In this document: positions 17,100-26,333 of the stretch, piece after piece
Position numbering within the stretch: position 1 is the stretch's first letter
Layout: each line of letters starts with the position of its first letter
Assembly (NCBI RefSeq): GCF_039541915.1
Contig: NZ_BAABHD010000081.1
Coordinates: forward strand, 1-64,000
Length of the DNA stretch: 64,000 nucleotides
Direction: 5' to 3'
Source of the DNA: Nibrella saemangeumensis
GTDB lineage: Bacteria > Bacteroidota > Bacteroidia > Cytophagales > Spirosomataceae
Notes under the pieces: generated by a model
Told to the model about the DNA's origin: nothing
Database searches by the model: none
The model's input: the letters and a program-made list of their open reading frames with translations, nothing else
Made by a program: the position numbers and the translations under genes

Positions 17100-17831
17100 T
17101 TACCGTCGGCTCTGGTATTGTTTGTAGCGCTGGAGCACGGCGAAGGTAAGGTCGTATTCCGACGAAAACAGAATGAACTCATCACTGAAGTTGGTGTAAT
17201 CGATAAACCGTTCTAGGTCATCCCCTTTCAGGTCGGTGGCCCGGCCGGCAATCAGGCCCATCCGGTAACCGGCCAGCATATGCCGCCGATGTTCCTGGGC
17301 AATCACAGCTGCTTTCCGGTTGGCTTTAGCCTGTCGGCTGAACAGTTCGTATAGCAGCGTCACCGGCGATTGAGCCAGCCCCACAATTTCTTCGGCGGAG
17401 AGATTTCGGCGGGCTTCGGGCTCCCGGAGTAGGACTTCCAATTCCCGACGAATTTCAGCCTCGCGTTTGGCGGTGACGGTGACTTCGGCGAGGGTGATGC
17501 CACTGTACTGCCGCTGCATTTTTATGACCGGACTGGGCGTTACGCCATCCCATTTGATACCCGCCCGACCGTGGCTGGGACTGGTGACGATGACCGAATC
17601 GCCCGGTTTTACCTGGAGATAGAATGCCCCCGTCTGGTTCGTCCGGCCTACCGCCTGCGACCGCTTGTTGATCACACTCCCATTATCGACAGGCGCGCCC
17701 GTCTCCTGATCCAGTACTTTGCCCAGGATGAATTTCGGGGTTGGCGTGCCGGACGACGTACCGGAGGAGTTGCCCGGCGTTTGGGCCAAAAGCGAACAGG
17801 AAATAAAAAGCAGTGCAATCAGTAGCCGCAT
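17100..17831 (-). CDS. Exported protein with carboxypeptidase-regulatory-like (CarbopepD_reg_2) domain
   Basis: About 243 residues from ATG 17831, chosen because MRLLIALLFISCSLLAQ is a clean signal peptide. Residues about 30-105 are a beta-sandwich of the carboxypeptidase-regulatory type (FILGKVLDQETGAPVDNGSV, TNQTGAFYLQVKPGDSVIVTS in pieces), followed by LAEVTVTAKREAEIRREL, the same motif found before the plug in SusC proteins, and then a helical C-terminal region rich in Arg and Glu with no known domain. Many Bacteroidota encode such short periplasmic proteins of unknown role. The next gene on the same strand is upstream by more than a kilobase, so it is probably monocistronic. Confidence 0.75.
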   Translation of the reverse strand: MRLLIALLFISCSLLAQTPGNSSGTSSGTPTPKFILGKVLDQETGAPVDNGSVINKRSQAVGRTNQTGAFYLQVKPGDSVIVTSPSHGRAGIKWDGVTPSPVIKMQRQYSGITLAEVTVTAKREAEIRRELEVLLREPEARRNLSAEEIVGLAQSPVTLLYELFSRQAKANRKAAVIAQEHRRHMLAGYRMGLIAGRATDLKGDDLERFIDYTNFSDEFILFSSEYDLTFAVLQRYKQYQSRR

Positions 17832-17995
17832 GATGATGTAACGCCCGGAGACCAAGAACTATTTTGACCGCAAAAGTAGCAGTTACCGCCAAACATACGA
17901 AGCGCGAATCAGGGCTGAAAAGTTATAAAATGTTAAACCGGAGGGTCGCCGGATAAACGGCCGCCCCCCGGCTGGTCAATCTGGATTGACAGGTG

Positions 17996-19141
17996 TTATT
18001 TCCGCGCCGAAAAGGTATAGATGGTTGTACTCTGGTAGGTTTCGCCCGGCCGCAGTGTCGTTGACGGAAACTTTGGCAGGTTCGGCGAATCGGGATAGTG
18101 CTCGGTTTCGAGGCAGAAGCCGGTCCGTTTGGCGTAGGTCACCCCGCCTTTGCCCGTTAGGGTACCATCCAGGAAATTACCCGTGTAGAACTGAATGGCC
18201 GGTTCGGTGGTCGAAACCTCCATGACGCGGCCGGTGGTAGGTTCGTACACGGTAGCTACCTGTTTGAGCGTATTGCTGGTATCGCTGAATACCCAGGCAT
18301 GGTCATAGCCCAGACCGTATTTGATTTGCGTATCTGTGGAGTCATTGATGCGGGCCCCCATGGGCGTCGATTTGGTAAAGTCAAATACAGTGCCGGCCAC
18401 CGGCTTCAGTTCACCCGTCGGGATCAGCGTCTGGTCAACCGGCAGAAAACGATCAGCGTTGAGGGTCAGTTCGTGACCGAGAATATCGCCCTTTCCGGCC
18501 AGGTTGAAATAACTATGGTTGGTCAGGTTAACGACCGTAGGCTTGTCGGTAGTAGCTTTGTAGTCAATTTTCAGCGAGTTATCTTTCTGAAGCGTGTAGG
18601 TCACTTCAACCGCCAGATTACCCGGATATCCTTCTTCGCCGTCCTTTGAGGTGTATGTCAGTTTCAGGGCGGGCTCCTCCCCTTCTATAGGCTGGGCGTT
18701 CCATATTACCTTATCGAAGCCTTTAATGCCCCCGTGCAGGTGGTTGCCCATGTTGTTGGTGGCGAGGGTATACTGTTTGCCGTCGAGGGTAAAGCGTCCT
18801 TTGGCGATACGGTTGCCGTAGCGACCGATCAGCGAGCCGAAGTATGGGCTGCCTTTTTCATAGGATGCCAGCGAATCGAAGCCGAGGGTAACGTCCTGAT
18901 AATTTCCATTTCTATCCGGGGCGGTCAGCGAGACGATCACACCGCCAAAATTAGTGATTCTGGCTTCCATTCCTTCCGCATTCCGGAGCGTATAGAGGTC
19001 TGCAGCCTGTCCATCGGCGGTTGTGCCAAACGCGCTTTTTTCAATCATAGCTTTCTGCTTGTTTTCCTGATTTGAGCCGCACGAATTCAGCAGGGCTACT
19101 CCGAGCAGGGATGATAAAAAGGTTAGTGTAAGAGTACGCAT
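17996..19141 (-). CDS. galM: Aldose 1-epimerase (mutarotase), predicted lipoprotein
   Basis: About 381 residues from ATG 19141, chosen because it gives lipoprotein signal LGVALLNSCGSN. The GalM family pattern is complete: ITNFGGVIVSL, LIGRYGNRIAKGRF, HLHGGIKGFDKVIW, the catalytic His in VVNLTNHSYFNLAG, YDHAWVF and the catalytic Glu in FCLETEHYPDSPN. It interconverts alpha and beta anomers of aldoses. As the last gene of the araBAD operon (20 bases after araD) it probably supplies the arabinose anomer used downstream, but its lipid anchor puts it in the periplasm or on the outer membrane, unlike cytoplasmic GalM. Confidence 0.93.
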   Translation of the reverse strand: MRTLTLTFLSSLLGVALLNSCGSNQENKQKAMIEKSAFGTTADGQAADLYTLRNAEGMEARITNFGGVIVSLTAPDRNGNYQDVTLGFDSLASYEKGSPYFGSLIGRYGNRIAKGRFTLDGKQYTLATNNMGNHLHGGIKGFDKVIWNAQPIEGEEPALKLTYTSKDGEEGYPGNLAVEVTYTLQKDNSLKIDYKATTDKPTVVNLTNHSYFNLAGKGDILGHELTLNADRFLPVDQTLIPTGELKPVAGTVFDFTKSTPMGARINDSTDTQIKYGLGYDHAWVFSDTSNTLKQVATVYEPTTGRVMEVSTTEPAIQFYTGNFLDGTLTGKGGVTYAKRTGFCLETEHYPDSPNLPKFPSTTLRPGETYQSTTIYTFSARK

Positions 19142-19161
19142 GGGTTTGGGTTTGTAAGACA

Positions 19162-19860
19162 TTAACATCCTTGTCCGTAATAAGCATTGCTGCCGTGCTT
19201 CCGCTCGTAGTGCTTCATCCGGAGGGTATCTTTGATGCGGGGTGTATCAGGGTTTATCTGCAAAGTCAGGTAAGCCATGCGGGCAACTTCTTCCAGGACG
19301 GCTGCATTGTATACCGATTTTTCTGCGGTTTTCCCCCAGGTAAACGGCCCGTGGTTTTGCAGCAGGACCATCTCCACCTCCTGATGGGAAAGACCCTTTT
19401 CTCGAAAGAAGTCGAAAATCTGGTTGCCGGTTTCGTGCTCGTAATCCCCCTCAATCATGGCGTCTGTCAGCACGGGAGCACAGGGAATATCCTGATGCGT
19501 GTGATCGGCGTGGGTAGTTCCGAAGATGGGAATATCCAGCCCCGCCTGCGCCCAGGCTACGGCATAGGTGCTGTGGGTGTGGGTGATACCGCCAATATCC
19601 GCCCAGGTCTTGTAGAGCAGGGCGTGCGTCTTGGTATCTGACGACGGCCGCATGGTACCATCCACTACCTTCGCGTCATAATCCATAATGACGATGTCCT
19701 CCGGCTTAAGGCGGTCGTAGGGTACTCCACTCGGTTTGATGGCAAACACGGCTTTGTCGCGGTCGACGGCGCTGACGTTGCCGAAAGTAAACAGCACCAG
19801 CCCGAGCTTCGGCAGTTGCATGTTAGCTTCGTAGCACTCGTCTCTGAGCGTTGCGTACAT
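19162..19860 (-). CDS. araD: L-ribulose-5-phosphate 4-epimerase
   Basis: A 232-residue class II aldolase-family epimerase converting L-ribulose-5-phosphate to D-xylulose-5-phosphate. Visible features: GNVSAVDRDKAVFAIKPSGVPYDRL at the phosphate-binding N-terminus, the zinc His pair in THTHSTYAVAWAQ, TTHADHTHQDIPCA, the third zinc His in LLQNHGPFTWG and the C-terminal KHGSNAYYGQ typical of AraD (quoted in parts). Length matches the E. coli enzyme. It lies 77 bases after araA and 20 bases before the mutarotase gene; the arrangement makes a single arabinose operon very likely. Confidence 0.96.
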   Translation of the reverse strand: MYATLRDECYEANMQLPKLGLVLFTFGNVSAVDRDKAVFAIKPSGVPYDRLKPEDIVIMDYDAKVVDGTMRPSSDTKTHALLYKTWADIGGITHTHSTYAVAWAQAGLDIPIFGTTHADHTHQDIPCAPVLTDAMIEGDYEHETGNQIFDFFREKGLSHQEVEMVLLQNHGPFTWGKTAEKSVYNAAVLEEVARMAYLTLQINPDTPRIKDTLRMKHYERKHGSNAYYGQGC

Positions 19861-19937
19861 GGGTGGTTGACTGGTTCAGTGGTTAATTGGTTGATCAGAC
19901 CCGGCGAACAATCGCGCCGGCAACCCGGTTTGCGGCT

Positions 19938-21428
19938 CTACCGGTAGGCGGCTTCGCTCCACCGCAGTTCGTTTTTGAGCTGGCGAAGATTGGTATTTTT
20001 ATCAATGACCACCAACTCTACACCGAATATTTCCGCAAAATCTTCGATGGATTCCGTGGTTAGGTTCTGGCTGTAGACGGTATGGTGGGCGCCCCCGGCC
20101 AAAATCCAGGCGGCACAACCGGTGGCCATATCCGGCATAGGTTTCCACAAGGCGCGGGCTACGGGTAGTTTCGGCAACGCTTCGGTTACCTCCACAGCTT
20201 CTACTTCGTTGACCAGCAGCCGGAACCGGTTCCCCATGTCGATCAGCGACACATTGATGGCGGGGCCAGCCGGGGCATTGAACACCAGTCGCACCGGATC
20301 AGCTTTGCCACCGATGCCCAGTGGGTGCACTTCGCAGGAAGGTTTACCGGCGGCAATAGTCGGGCAGATTTCAAGCATATGCGAACCGAGAACGAGCGGA
20401 CTGGCAGGGTTGAAATGGTACGTGTAATCTTCCATGAAGGAGTTACCGCCGGGCAGTCCGGCTGCCATCACTTTCAACGTACGTACCATAGCGGCCGTCT
20501 TCCAGTCGCCTTCCCCCGCGAAACCATACCCATCGGCCATCAACCGCTGAGCCCCAATTCCCGGTAGTTGGGCCATGCCGTGCAGGTCTTCAAATGTATC
20601 ACTGAAGGCGCTGAAGTTACCATCCTGTAAAAAAGCCCGTAAACCGATCTCAATCTTAGCCGCTTCCCGGAGCGAGTTGTGCTGCGCACCGCCTTTCCGA
20701 AGGGAATCCATCAGGGTATAAGTATCGGCGTACTCCTGCACCAGCCGGTCTACCTCCGTATCCGTTACCTGATTGACTACCGCCACCAGATCGCCGATGC
20801 CGTGGGTGTTGACCGATACCCCAAAGGTCATTTCGGCCGCCACTTTATCCCCATCCGTTACCGCCACCTGGCGCATGTTGTCGCCAAAACGTACCACTTT
20901 CATGGTTTTCATGTCGTGGGCGGCCACGGCTACCCGCGTCCATAAGCCAATCGTTTCCAGGACATCGGGCTGCTGCCAGTGTCCCACCACGACTTTACGG
21001 TTCAGGCGCATCCGCGACATCATGAAGCCAAACTCCCGGTCACCGTGCGCCGACTGGTTCAGGTTCATGAAATCCATGTCAATGTCGTCCCACGGAATAT
21101 CGCGGTTAAACTGCGTGTGCAGGTGCAGAATCGGCTTCTTCAGCACGGTCAGGCCCCGAATCCACATTTTGGCGGGCGAGAAGGTATGCATCCAGGTAAT
21201 CACGCCCACGCATTCAGGAGACACGTTGGCTTCCTGACAGAGTGCATATATTTCGTCGGGCGTTTTCACAACGGGCTTAAACACCACCCGCACCGGTATT
21301 TGTGCTGCGGTGGCAAAAGCGTCAGCGATAATGGTGGAGTGTTCGGCCACCTGCCGCAGGGTTTCTTCACCATAAAGGTGCTGGCTGCCGGTGACAAACC
21401 AGATTTCGAATTGGTTAAGATCGAGCAT
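19938..21428 (-). CDS. araA: L-arabinose isomerase
   Basis: A 496-residue enzyme that converts L-arabinose to L-ribulose. Start FEIWFVTGSQHLYGEE is characteristic. The four Mn ligands of AraA are present: Glu in GYGFAGEGDWKTA, Glu in SFMEDYTYHF, His in LGSHMLEICP and His in GGAHHTVYS. Length equals the usual 500 residues. It is the middle gene of the operon, 35 bases after araB and 77 bases before araD. Confidence 0.97.
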   Translation of the reverse strand: MLDLNQFEIWFVTGSQHLYGEETLRQVAEHSTIIADAFATAAQIPVRVVFKPVVKTPDEIYALCQEANVSPECVGVITWMHTFSPAKMWIRGLTVLKKPILHLHTQFNRDIPWDDIDMDFMNLNQSAHGDREFGFMMSRMRLNRKVVVGHWQQPDVLETIGLWTRVAVAAHDMKTMKVVRFGDNMRQVAVTDGDKVAAEMTFGVSVNTHGIGDLVAVVNQVTDTEVDRLVQEYADTYTLMDSLRKGGAQHNSLREAAKIEIGLRAFLQDGNFSAFSDTFEDLHGMAQLPGIGAQRLMADGYGFAGEGDWKTAAMVRTLKVMAAGLPGGNSFMEDYTYHFNPASPLVLGSHMLEICPTIAAGKPSCEVHPLGIGGKADPVRLVFNAPAGPAINVSLIDMGNRFRLLVNEVEAVEVTEALPKLPVARALWKPMPDMATGCAAWILAGGAHHTVYSQNLTTESIEDFAEIFGVELVVIDKNTNLRQLKNELRWSEAAYR

Positions 21429-21463
21429 TCGTTAGAATGAATAAGAACAATGATTACGTGTGG

Positions 21464-23131
21464 TTAAACGGCTTCGGCAACAGGAGTATGCTGGGAGGTG
21501 GCGGCTTCGATAAAGCTGCCGAGCTGCTGGTATTTCTGATAGAGTTTCTGGTATACAACGGATACGTCCGTCCGGGGTTCGTAGCTCGCGTCGAAGCCGG
21601 AACCCATAGCCGCCTGGGCAGTCGCCATATCAGGGTGAATGCCGGCGGCTACAGCCGCACACATAGCGGCTCCGAGCGCACAGGCCTGATCGGAACTGGC
21701 AATTTTGATAGGCATTTGGAGCACGTCGGCCAGCGTCTGCATCACAAACGCCGATTTTTTGGCTACCCCTCCGATAGCGATTACCTGTTTGATGGGTACC
21801 CCCTCACCCAGAAAGCGGTCGACTATGGCTTTGGAGCCGAAAGCAGTAGCCTCCACCAGGGCCTTGAAAATACGGGGAGCATCGCTGCCGAGGTTCAGGC
21901 CGGTTATAGCCCCTTTCAGGGTATGGTTGGCATCCGGCGTCCGACGTCCGTTGAACCAGTCTACCGCTACCGGATCATTTTCCGTAACCGGCAGTTGGGC
22001 AGCTTTTTCAGCCAGATGCGGGATGAGATTCTTCGCCAGTTCATTAGCGGCTTCGTTACCCAGTAGGTCGCGTACCGGCTCCGTAATGACCCGCTGAAAC
22101 CAGGCATATACATCACCAAACGCCGACTGACCGGCTTCCATCCCCAGCATATCGGGAATAATGGAGCCATCTACTTGCCCACAGATGCCGCGAATCAGCA
22201 GGTGACCAATTTCTTCGGTGGGGGCCAGCAGCATATCGCAGGTCGACGTACCCATCACCCGGACAAAGGTATACGGCGTAATCTCCGCTCCTACGGCTCC
22301 CATATGCGCATCGAAGGCTCCCACCCCGATGGTCACATCGGCAGGCAGGCCCAGTTTTTCAGCCCATTCCGTCGAGATCGTACCCATAGCCTCGTCAGAC
22401 GTAAACGTATTGCGGTAAAGCCGCTCCCGCAACCCCGCCAGCCGCGGGTCAAGCGCCTTCAGGAACTCTTCGGAGGGGAGTCCTTCAAATTCTTCATGCC
22501 ACATGGCCTTATGCCCGGCGGCACAGCGGGAGCGCTTGATGGTACCGGGAGTGGTATTTCCCGTCAGCACGGCCGAAATCCAGTCGCAGTGCTCCATCCA
22601 CGAATAGGCTTTCTCCTGCACGGCGGCATCGACACGCAGCGTGTGCAGGATCTTGGCCCAGAACCATTCAGAAGAGTAGACACGGCCGACATATTTAGTA
22701 AAATCGGTATCCCAGCGGTGTGCAAGGGCGTTGATTTCCTCCGCTTCGGCATTAGCTGTGTGGTCTTTCCACAGGATAAACATCCCGTTCGGATTATCTT
22801 CAAACCCTGGCAGCAGCGCCAGGGGGGTTCCGCGCTCATCCACCGCTACAGGAGTAGAGCCGGTGGTATCTACCGAGATCGCTTTTACCTGTTGGCGAAC
22901 TGCAACCGGTGCCTGGGCCAGGGCTCCGGTTATGGATTGCTCCAGTCCTTCCAGGTAATCCAGCGGGTGCTGCCGGAACTGCGACTGGTTCGGGTTGCAG
23001 TATAATCCCTGTTTCCAGCGGGTGTATTCGTATACGTGCGTGCCAGCTATTTCGCCGGTATGAGCATTCACCAGCAGGGCTCTTACCGAGTCGGTGCCGT
23101 AGTCAACGCCGATTACATACTGATTCGTCAT
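21464..23131 (-). CDS. araB: Ribulokinase (FGGY carbohydrate kinase)
   Basis: About 555 residues from ATG 23131, where MTNQYVIGVDYGTDSVRALLV begins the phosphate-1 motif of the FGGY kinases. Other features: GVGAFDAHMGAVGAE, the nucleotide-binding AIGGVAKKSAFVMQTLADVL and QACALGAAMCAAVAAG. It phosphorylates L-ribulose. It is the first gene of the arabinose operon, whose promoter is probably the TACATTTG box at 23183-23190. The 18 extra codons upstream in frame have no homology. No arabinose regulator is directly adjacent; a Nudix-type regulator of the class that controls arabinose genes in Bacteroides lies about 28 kb away. Confidence 0.96.
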   Translation of the reverse strand: MTNQYVIGVDYGTDSVRALLVNAHTGEIAGTHVYEYTRWKQGLYCNPNQSQFRQHPLDYLEGLEQSITGALAQAPVAVRQQVKAISVDTTGSTPVAVDERGTPLALLPGFEDNPNGMFILWKDHTANAEAEEINALAHRWDTDFTKYVGRVYSSEWFWAKILHTLRVDAAVQEKAYSWMEHCDWISAVLTGNTTPGTIKRSRCAAGHKAMWHEEFEGLPSEEFLKALDPRLAGLRERLYRNTFTSDEAMGTISTEWAEKLGLPADVTIGVGAFDAHMGAVGAEITPYTFVRVMGTSTCDMLLAPTEEIGHLLIRGICGQVDGSIIPDMLGMEAGQSAFGDVYAWFQRVITEPVRDLLGNEAANELAKNLIPHLAEKAAQLPVTENDPVAVDWFNGRRTPDANHTLKGAITGLNLGSDAPRIFKALVEATAFGSKAIVDRFLGEGVPIKQVIAIGGVAKKSAFVMQTLADVLQMPIKIASSDQACALGAAMCAAVAAGIHPDMATAQAAMGSGFDASYEPRTDVSVVYQKLYQKYQQLGSFIEAATSQHTPVAEAV

Positions 23132-23182
23132 GGATGAGGTAAGGATTAGGGTGCCGATAAGCGGCAACCGCTCATTTGGGGA

Positions 23183-23190
23183 CAAATGTA
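23183..23190 (-). promoter_or_regulatory. Putative -7 box (TACATTTG) of the arabinose operon
   Basis: A TAnnTTTG match on the minus strand about 52 bases upstream of the araB ATG. No convincing -33 element was identified and no operator palindrome is apparent beside it. Confidence 0.4.
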
Positions 23191-23819
23191 ATGAGTTTTG
23201 GGCCCACAGTGATTTTAGTATGAGGTAAAGGTTTCCATTTCTCTTAACTCACCCATTATTCAGCCCCTGTATGAAACAGACAGCCCTATTTTTTTCTGAT
23301 TCGCTGCTGCGCGTATCTCTTTCGCCTAGCCCAGGCCGCTAAAAAAGCAGTATTACGAATTTGAACGTATATCGACTTAAGACAGAAGCCCAATACCAAG
23401 TCGCCGAAAACGACCTCCGGGCGGCCGCGATTTAGAATTTATCACCCCAACAAATTACTCCCAAATCTGATAGCCTGCTATCAGACAGGTAGAACAATCA
23501 GAAAGCAATCTGCTCTGGTAGGCCGATTTTTACATGATCATTTAGAACCGGTCATTACGTCATCAACTGTAAGTCGCTGATGCCAGGCAGTCGGCAGATA
23601 CGGAAAAATTCTTCCAACTACATATTGGCCAAAGAACAGGACCAGCAGCCAGATGTTCGAAGAGATAAGCAAACGTCAGGCAACATCGGACAATAACAAT
23701 TTTTATGCAAAAATCTTTACATTATATTAAGACAAAGTATCCATAAAACAAAAAAATGCTACATTTACACAGATACCCTCCTCTCATAAAAAAATTTAAT
23801 TTTATACCGTTAAGTTTCT
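23191..23819. other. Intergenic region upstream of the AT-rich membrane protein gene
   Basis: No reading frame or remnant was recognised. The only structure noted is a perfect 8-bp hairpin TCTGATAG-CCTG-CTATCAGA at 23466-23485. Base composition turns visibly AT-rich from about 23690, just before the gene at 23820, which suggests that the left boundary of the foreign segment lies here. A TACATTTA string near 23760 could be a degenerate -7 box for that gene. Confidence 0.5.
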
Positions 23820-25988
23820 ATGGCATATCTTCTACTTGTTACGTCCGTAGCTTTACTGGTTTTTATTTTATTCACTGTTAATCTAAGAAGATTTTCACCG
23901 TACACAGCCATTCGGTACGCTTTTCTATACACTTTGCTTATAAATAGCTTATTAATCTTTGTTTACAATGAAACTCTTACTCATTTTAATCTGATCACCC
24001 CACTTACAGCCACTCTGTTCTGGGCCCTGGTCAATGGAGTGTTTCTTTTTTACCTTACCAAGACCTATTCGACTACTACTGTAAATGTAACCCTTCGAGC
24101 GTTTCTGAATGTTATTCAACTTCGCCCATTAACAGCAAAGCGAAGAATTCTTATATATATAATAGTCATATTCTTTATTCTACCGCTCTTATTTTTAACA
24201 GTTTTTGTTCCGCCCAACAACTTCGACTCAAATAATTATCATTTGCACAGGGTATTGGAATGGTTTCTAAACCAAAACGTTGGGCATTTTCCGACCATGC
24301 ATGTTCAGCAGTTATATCACAATGCATTTGGTGAGTATTTGATGCTACATAGCTTTCTACTAACGCAGTATGACACATTTGCCAGTTTGTTTCAATTCGG
24401 TGCAATGATAGGCTCCCTCGCTGCGATCTCATTACTGGGAAAGCATTTTAACTTTTCGTATCGCTATCAGTTACTGGCTGCCGTCTTATTATTTTGCCTG
24501 CCAATCGGTATTTTTGAGAGTACAACGACTCAGGTTGATTATATAACCTGCTACTTTTTTCTATGCTTTCTGCTATTTGGGTATAGAATGATTCATACAG
24601 GCAGTCGTGAGGCCACCTTGTTTTGCTTGCTATCGCTTGCATTTGCTGGTTTCACAAAATACTCAGCTTTGCTTTATGCCTTACCCTTTAGTATATATTT
24701 CGGTATCAGTGTTTTAATAAGGTACTCAATTAAGCAATTTCTGCAACTGACTGTCGTTGCCATTTTAATTTTAGCGTTGGTATTCTCTCCGTTCTTCTAT
24801 AGAAACCTTGAGTTGTTTGACTCTGTTCTAAGTCCGATAAAAAATTCTGAACTATACACTGAAAGCATTCCGGTTGAGAGACATTCAGTTGGTGGTACAC
24901 TATCTAATGTCGTTAAAAATATAGGCTTGCACCTCGGTCTTCCTTATAATAACTATAATGTTAAAGTAGACTCTTTAATAGCTTCCTTTCATAAAACCAT
25001 CAATGTTCCTCTTCATGACCCTTCCACTAGTCTGGACAGGTACTATACCCGGTTTTCAATCCAGGAGGATATGGCACCAAACTCTTTTCATTTCTACTTA
25101 TTTATACTGGTCCTTCCTCTATTGCTGACCAAAGCACGAAATTACCAAATACTTTTACTTATAGCATTAGCTATTACGGGCTTTATTTTATCAAGCTTTT
25201 TATTAAAATTTCAATTCTGGAGTTCACGCACCCAGATGCCTTTTTTCGCTATGCTATCATTGGCAATTAGCTATACCTTTACCAGGGTTTTTAAAAATGC
25301 GGATTACCTGCTTTCCTGCTTTTTGCTACTTACCGTAATTCCAATCATATACGGAAACCCAAGTAAAAATATTATTTCGTTTAAATATATTTTCAAAAAG
25401 ACATTTAACCATATTCCAAGAGACATTACAATCTCAGACTCTAATAATATTATAACGTATCAACGGGAGGTCGGGAAATACTACGCTATCAATCGGTCGG
25501 AAAAAGTTTATCCTTTGCTGCATAAAAACCTGGATTACAGTCAACGATCTCTGGTTTTTTACAAACTTGACAAGTTAGGCTATTACGGAGAAGAAAGAGA
25601 CCGGAACATTTTTAACGATGATCGGCTGAAGCTCACATTTCAAAGCCACCTGGCAGACTACTTTAAATTAAAATCAATTCAGTATTTTCCGGAGAGAGCA
25701 TCCAGAATTGGCGTTTTCTTTAAGCATGAAGTTGGCTTTTACCACTTCTGGAGTGCCTTTCAGTATAACTCCTCTGGTAAAGTAGATATGCATTACATAC
25801 GGTATAAAAGAAAGTATGCCTTACTGAAAAACGCCCGGAAAGACTGGAAATATGAGTATATCCTTACAGATGATCTAAAGCTATTAGCAGATCAACTTCC
25901 TGAAAAAGCTATTGATACAATTTATGGCTCAGAGAATCTGGCATTAGTTAAGCTCAAAACGCCCCAAAATAGCCTTTATTTATATTAA
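23820..25988 (+). CDS. Polytopic membrane protein, GT-C glycosyltransferase-like
   Basis: A 722-residue protein with at least ten hydrophobic helices in residues 1-510, then a soluble C-terminal domain of about 200 residues. After the third or fourth helix comes a large loop with FDSNNYHLHRVLEWF, in the place where GT-C enzymes (GT39/GT83-like) carry their catalytic acidic loop, and further on Tyr- and Asn-rich loops. It might transfer a sugar from a polyprenyl-phosphate donor outside the inner membrane, but no motif proves this. The coding region is visibly AT-rich, with AT-ending codons, unlike the flanking operons, so recent horizontal acquisition is likely. It stands alone; no other cell-surface sugar genes are adjacent. 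Confidence 0.7.
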   Translation: MAYLLLVTSVALLVFILFTVNLRRFSPYTAIRYAFLYTLLINSLLIFVYNETLTHFNLITPLTATLFWALVNGVFLFYLTKTYSTTTVNVTLRAFLNVIQLRPLTAKRRILIYIIVIFFILPLLFLTVFVPPNNFDSNNYHLHRVLEWFLNQNVGHFPTMHVQQLYHNAFGEYLMLHSFLLTQYDTFASLFQFGAMIGSLAAISLLGKHFNFSYRYQLLAAVLLFCLPIGIFESTTTQVDYITCYFFLCFLLFGYRMIHTGSREATLFCLLSLAFAGFTKYSALLYALPFSIYFGISVLIRYSIKQFLQLTVVAILILALVFSPFFYRNLELFDSVLSPIKNSELYTESIPVERHSVGGTLSNVVKNIGLHLGLPYNNYNVKVDSLIASFHKTINVPLHDPSTSLDRYYTRFSIQEDMAPNSFHFYLFILVLPLLLTKARNYQILLLIALAITGFILSSFLLKFQFWSSRTQMPFFAMLSLAISYTFTRVFKNADYLLSCFLLLTVIPIIYGNPSKNIISFKYIFKKTFNHIPRDITISDSNNIITYQREVGKYYAINRSEKVYPLLHKNLDYSQRSLVFYKLDKLGYYGEERDRNIFNDDRLKLTFQSHLADYFKLKSIQYFPERASRIGVFFKHEVGFYHFWSAFQYNSSGKVDMHYIRYKRKYALLKNARKDWKYEYILTDDLKLLADQLPEKAIDTIYGSENLALVKLKTPQNSLYLY

Positions 25989-26004
25989 AAGTGACCGTTT
26001 GACC

Positions 26005-26310
26005 TTAATACAACCCGAGCGGTATTTCGTCAGGACGGGCGAGCCGTTCGTCCTGCTGGCGCAATACCTGCACCTGATTGATAATGGCACTACCCTGCCG
26101 CCCCTGTTCGCCGAGGCTCAGGGTATTGTAGAGATGCTGTTGCAAAGGCCCCCACTGAAACAGTTCTGTTTTGGCATCGTAGATACCAACAGGCTTTCCA
26201 AACGGGGTGCTATGCGCTTTTCGCAGGAGCATCGTAGCTTTGATGTAGGTAGAGCATGGGATATGGTAGTACTGCTCCTTGAGCCGGTACACTACCGAAA
26301 AACGTTTCAT
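26005..26310 (-). CDS. Small protein of unknown function (second of a pair)
   Basis: About 101 residues if started at ATG 26310 (MKRFSVVYRLKEQYYHIP). No known domain was recognised. The central part KATMLLRKAHSTPFGKPVG followed by IYDAKTELFQW and LGEQGRQGSAIINQV looks like a real folded protein rather than a chance frame. A longer frame to 26364 would overlap the upstream small gene by 31 bases. The opposite-strand frame over the same bases (25999-26331) was judged the shadow. No signal peptide or membrane segment. Confidence 0.5.
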   Translation of the reverse strand: MKRFSVVYRLKEQYYHIPCSTYIKATMLLRKAHSTPFGKPVGIYDAKTELFQWGPLQQHLYNTLSLGEQGRQGSAIINQVQVLRQQDERLARPDEIPLGLY

Positions 26311-26333
26311 GGATATTGGGAGTGGCTGTGATA

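Noticed and set aside
16953..17216. 87-codon plus-strand frame between the serine hydrolase and the next gene
   Set aside because: It overlaps the CBS-domain remnant and the 3' part of the carboxypeptidase-regulatory gene, both readable on the minus strand.
22175..23005. 276-codon plus-strand frame opposite araB
   Set aside because: FGGY-kinase motifs are on the other strand, and this frame is composed of the low-complexity residues typical of a shadow.
23191..23819. Possible integrative element in the AT-rich region
   Set aside because: No integrase, transposase, tRNA, direct repeat or terminal inverted repeat was found. Only base composition suggests transfer.
25999..26331. 110-codon plus-strand frame overlapping the small gene pair
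   Set aside because: It conflicts with the minus-strand pair, whose two frames are closely spaced and have more protein-like composition. Choice is moderate, not certain.
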